From the NCBI GenBank assembly GCA_018062085.1, contig JAGOSY010000023.1, positions 22,793-86,792 on the forward strand: a stretch of DNA of 64,000 bases, in the 5' to 3' direction. A model generated the notes under the pieces. It had not been told where the DNA came from. It saw nothing but the letters and a program-made list of their open reading frames with translations, and searched no databases. Position 1 is the first letter of the stretch; each line of letters begins with the position of its first letter. A program made the translations under genes and the position numbers. Positions 61,553-64,000 of this stretch are shown here, in pieces. This stretch comes from a bacterium. GTDB lineage: Bacteria > Cyanobacteriota > Vampirovibrionia > Obscuribacterales > Obscuribacteraceae.

Positions 61553-62060
61553 TGATAAAAACTCCAAACAAGTGAGTTGATGATGCACAGTCAAATCTAT
61601 ACAGGCGTCTTTGATTTTGGACACAGTGGACAGTAGAGTTTAAGTTGGCTCTCTGCTGGACTTTTTATAAGGTGCGCAGGTTGCGATGATTTCGAAATCA
61701 CAGGGTTTGCAGTAGTGACACTTTTGCCAACTTGCGGCGAGACAGTTTGTGCTCTGCTAGCCATTCACAAACTGAATTTCTCCTCACTTCGGTTAGAGCG
61801 GTTGCTTGGAATCGCCCTGTGTACCTTCTTATAGCCTAAATTGGCTAGCTTCGCAGCGCTGTGCAATTGTTTACAATCCTTGGTTCAGGTCCTGCGTTTT
61901 CGCTAGAACTGAATCACTACTCGTTCGCCACAAATATCCCGGAACCACTGCAACCACCTTATCAATGCCCTTATACATGGAATCATCGCAATCACTTAAT
62001 GATTGTGACGTGGCACCAGTAGTAGTGACCTTCTTCGCAATTCAATTTGGAAAAACAGCC
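61553..62060. other. Divergent intergenic region
   Basis: No gene is visible; a plus-strand frame from 61806 simply runs into the secreted protein gene. The promoter of the amyloid-like pair should lie here. Confidence 0.4.
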
Positions 62061-62699
62061 ATGAAACAAAACCTGCTCGCCTTGATCTTTGCCACAGCTA
62101 TGTGCATCTTCGCTAACCACGCTATGGCGGATGGCTATACAGGAAACCCTAATGCAGGAAACCCGAGTAACACCAGTGAGAATACTAATGCCCTAAATGG
62201 ACAAGTAAGCGGTCATCAATCACAGATAGCTGCGCCTACCGCAATTGCTGCCCCGACCTACATTGCTGCTCCTAATCAGGCTAATTTGGCCGGACAAGGT
62301 GGTAGCTTGAACATGAACTCTAAAAGTACAAGTACTACCCTGTTCGGGCCACAAGCAAATGCAATTCGCAGTGCTGACTGTGCTGGGGATGCCGATGGTA
62401 TTTCGCTCTATTCTATTTTTGGTGGCATTGGTTATTCGCACGCTGAGGAGAGCAACATCTGTCGAATTTTAGGTGTTATACAGATGACTTGCGCTACTGC
62501 CACTAACTTAGTACAAACTGGCGCAGTCTTAGCGCAGAACCAACAGCTGAATGCCGTCGGCTACAAAATATTGAATCAGGCTGTCGATATGGTTCAACAA
62601 TGCACGCAACAAATGCAGGCCAATCCTATTGCATTAGAATTGCGCGCGGCATACGCCAAAAACATACTCGGCAAGCCGATCCCTGATGACGACGATTGA
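62061..62699 (+). CDS. Secreted Asn/Gln/Ala-rich protein
   Basis: I start at the ATG at 62061 because a signal peptide follows directly (MKQNLLALIFATAMCIFANHAMA). The longer frame has no SD. The product is 212 aa. The mature N-terminus has short Asn/Pro/Gly repeats (TGNPNAGNPSNTSEN) and APT(A/Y)IAAP repeats. The rest holds four cysteines and a helix near residue 165, ending in an acidic tail (PDDDD). It lies 137 bp upstream of the curlin-like gene and is probably exported with it; its role is unknown. Confidence 0.75.
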   Translation: MKQNLLALIFATAMCIFANHAMADGYTGNPNAGNPSNTSENTNALNGQVSGHQSQIAAPTAIAAPTYIAAPNQANLAGQGGSLNMNSKSTSTTLFGPQANAIRSADCAGDADGISLYSIFGGIGYSHAEESNICRILGVIQMTCATATNLVQTGAVLAQNQQLNAVGYKILNQAVDMVQQCTQQMQANPIALELRAAYAKNILGKPIPDDDD

Positions 62700-62702
62700 G
62701 AA

Positions 62703-62737
62703 AGCAAGCAAGCAAGTAAATAAGTAGGCAAGCAAGT
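62703..62737 (+). repeat. AAGC-type tetranucleotide tract
   Basis: About eight 4-bp units of GCAA/GTAA/GTAG type in tandem between the secreted protein gene and the curlin-like gene, with several imperfect units. Its length could vary by slippage. Confidence 0.6.
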
Positions 62738-62836
62738 TGGCGTTTATATGGAATGACGCAAAGATGTACCTCCAAACTTAAAGCAAGGAGGCCTAGAGGG
62801 GAGTTAATCCAACAAAACCCAAAAAGAGACAACCTC

Positions 62837-63520
62837 ATGAAAAAACAAAAAATCGCAACCACAATATTCACCGCAGCAGTATTGGCTCTGGCTTCTGTTT
62901 CAGCTCAAGCTAATCCTCCCGTATACGCTGGCGGTAATGTCTCAGATCAGTGGCAGCAATCGGCTCAACACGGTGGCTTTAACTTCAGCGACCAAGCGCA
63001 GTGGAGTCAACAAGCAGGTCGTTTCAATTTATCTAACCAGGGTCAGTTGAATCTACAAAGGGGTTTCTTAAACGACAGCACGCAGTTTCAGGGTAATACT
63101 CAAGTAGGTCATATCAATGACTCAACACAATTTCAAGGCAATACTCAGATTGGCCATTTAAATGATTCGGCTCAGTGGCAGCAGTCGGCACAGCGGGGCT
63201 TTTTCAATGACAGCACGCAGGTTCAGGGCAATACCCAAGTAGGTCACTTAAATGACAGCGCGCAGTTTCAAGGTAATACCCAGTTTGGCCATTTGAATGA
63301 TTCTGCTCAAGGGCAGTGGAATCATCAGGGTGGTGCCTTAAACGACAGCACACAGTTTCAAACTAATACTCAAATTGGTCATTTCAATGACAGCACTCAG
63401 TTTCAAGGCAATAGCCAGTTTGGCCATTTGAACGACAGCACCCAAGTGCAAATCAGCAATCAAAGCGGTGCTGTCAACCACAGCCAGCAATTGCAACAAT
63501 CTACTCAAGTAAGCCACTAG
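62837..63520 (+). CDS. Secreted curlin-like repeat protein, candidate functional amyloid
   Basis: The product is 227 aa from the ATG at 62837, beginning with a signal peptide (KKQKIATTIFTAAVLALAS, then SAQA). From residue 34 to the end it is thirteen uninterrupted 15-residue repeats N-x-S-x-Q-x-Q-x-x-x-Q-x-G-x-hydrophobic; only the last lacks its Gly. Across the junctions this reads Q-x-G-x-x-N-x-S-x-x-x-Q, nearly the curlin consensus of CsgA/CsgB (N-x-A in place of N-x-S), though the period (15) is shorter than the curlin repeat of about 22. A stacked beta fold exported to the cell surface is likely. No csgG-like exporter is in the window. Confidence 0.85.
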   Translation: MKKQKIATTIFTAAVLALASVSAQANPPVYAGGNVSDQWQQSAQHGGFNFSDQAQWSQQAGRFNLSNQGQLNLQRGFLNDSTQFQGNTQVGHINDSTQFQGNTQIGHLNDSAQWQQSAQRGFFNDSTQVQGNTQVGHLNDSAQFQGNTQFGHLNDSAQGQWNHQGGALNDSTQFQTNTQIGHFNDSTQFQGNSQFGHLNDSTQVQISNQSGAVNHSQQLQQSTQVSH

Positions 63521-63598
63521 AAAAGCTTGGCTGTTGTTTCTGGGCGGTAGATAGACTTAGAATGGGCTTTCAGATGAAAGCTTTGTAGAAAATCTGAA

Positions 63599-63651
63599 TA
63601 GTCTCATGGCAATGGAATTCCATGAGACTAATTTCGCTATCTTTTTCTTTT
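63599..63651 (+). terminator. Intrinsic terminator after the curlin-like gene
   Basis: TAGTCTCATGG pairs perfectly with CCATGAGACTA, followed by ATTTCGCTATCTTTTTCTTTT. Confidence 0.8.
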
Positions 63652-63663
63652 AAAAGATGATAG

Positions 63664-63675
63664 TAGACCGGTCTA
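63664..63675. promoter_or_regulatory. Palindrome TAGACCGGTCTA, copy C
   Basis: Identical to copy B with 8 further flanking bases (TAG before, TTGTG after). It lies 37 bp past the end of the minus-strand coiled-coil gene and after the terminator of the curlin-like gene. Confidence 0.55.
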
Positions 63676-63711
63676 TTGTGGTCTTGAAAGTGGTGGAGAA
63701 TGAGGCGATGC

Positions 63712-64000
63712 CTAGCTTGATGCGGGCCTTTGTCTGTCTTCGAAATGATCCATGCGATCTTCAAGCTTTACTATGCGCTTTTCGAGACCTCCGACATTGC
63801 GTTCGGAAGAAATGAGCAGTGAAGAGATGCCGTTGAGCTTTGTATTTACTTCGGAGCGGAACTCATGCAATTCGCCAATGGTGTGATCGAGCTTGGCGTT
63901 GGTTTGGTCAAGCCGGCCAATGGTGTGATCGAGCTTGGCGTTGGTTTGGTCAAGCCGGCCAATGGTGTGATCGAGCTTGGCGTTGGTTTGGTCAAGCCGG
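63712..64000 (-). CDS. Partial coiled-coil protein built of 14-residue repeats
   Basis: The minus strand is open for 96 codons from the window edge to a TAG at 63712; the start lies outside. The visible part begins with three identical 14-residue units (RLDQTNAKLDHTIG), two heptads each, then ELHEFRSEVNTKLNG and a tail LEKRIVKLEDRM. It is a coiled coil throughout. The tail resembles that of the 39004 protein in its shifted frame. Cellular role unknown. Confidence 0.7.
   Translation of the reverse strand, partial: RLDQTNAKLDHTIGRLDQTNAKLDHTIGRLDQTNAKLDHTIGELHEFRSEVNTKLNGISSLLISSERNVGGLEKRIVKLEDRMDHFEDRQRPASS
63875..64000. repeat. Three identical 42-bp tandem repeats
   Basis: Units start at 63875, 63917 and 63959 and are identical over all 42 bases. 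Each encodes 14 residues in the partial coiled-coil gene. More units may follow outside the window. Confidence 0.9.

Noticed and set aside
63875..64000. CRISPR array
   Set aside because: The three 42-bp units abut with no spacers and encode a regular coiled coil in one frame.

Overview
ORGANISM. The window is bacterial and dense in genes, with moderate, slightly AT-leaning base composition and strong Shine-Dalgarno (SD) sites. I saw no tRNA, rRNA, CRISPR array or transposase. It combines an LDH-like malate dehydrogenase, an actinobacterial-style citrate synthase, an archaeal/eukaryal-type peptidyl-tRNA hydrolase, many glycine/alanine-rich hydrophobic-domain proteins, LysM and TPR proteins and many small unknown proteins. 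This reminds me of non-photosynthetic Cyanobacteriota (Vampirovibrionia, Obscuribacterales-like). That placement is an inference from memory, not a result.

LAYOUT. (1) 0.1-6 kb: a divergent pair, an HExxH protein and a SpoIIE-type phosphatase, that share an N-terminal domain; an array of 11-bp boxes lies between them. A HAD hydrolase and a decayed trypsin-like protease follow. (2) 6.3-11.8 kb: S1-domain protein, ABC exporter, PrsW-like protease, site-2 protease and a PlsC-like acyltransferase. (3) 12-16 kb: five minus-strand genes of unknown function. (4) 16-24 kb: a central-carbon block with two malate dehydrogenase paralogues, citrate synthase, an MFS transporter and glycerol-3-phosphate dehydrogenase, built by an old tandem duplication that left a citrate synthase remnant. 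(5) 24-26 kb: a hydrophobic-domain protein and a secreted TPR protein. (6) 26.7-53.2 kb: about 38 plus-strand genes, mostly small and unknown, each with its own SD and often preceded by a hairpin and a pyrimidine tract. Recognisable members are a Bfd-like ferredoxin, rhomboid, alpha/beta hydrolase, DnaC-like and Clp-like ATPases, GNAT, ParA-like and ParB-like proteins, cupin, S1-like protein, CPBP protease and M1 aminopeptidase. (7) 53.4-59.6 kb: a minus-strand run headed by malate synthase and isocitrate lyase, followed by peptidyl-tRNA hydrolase 2 and three or four unknown genes. (8) 60-64 kb: a LysM protein, a hydrophobic-domain protein, a secreted pair whose second member is entirely a 13 x 15-residue curlin-like repeat, and a partial coiled-coil gene made of identical 42-bp repeats.

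HOW IT FITS TOGETHER. Citrate synthase, isocitrate lyase, malate synthase and malate dehydrogenase supply the glyoxylate cycle except aconitase. GlpD, translationally coupled to the second malate dehydrogenase, adds glycerol-3-phosphate oxidation, which suggests growth on acetate, lipid or glycerol. Four unrelated intramembrane protease families lie within 37 kb. The features I consider least explained are the single-orientation array (6), the two 11-bp box arrays, the three copies of the palindrome TAGACCGGTCTA and the curlin-like repeat protein.
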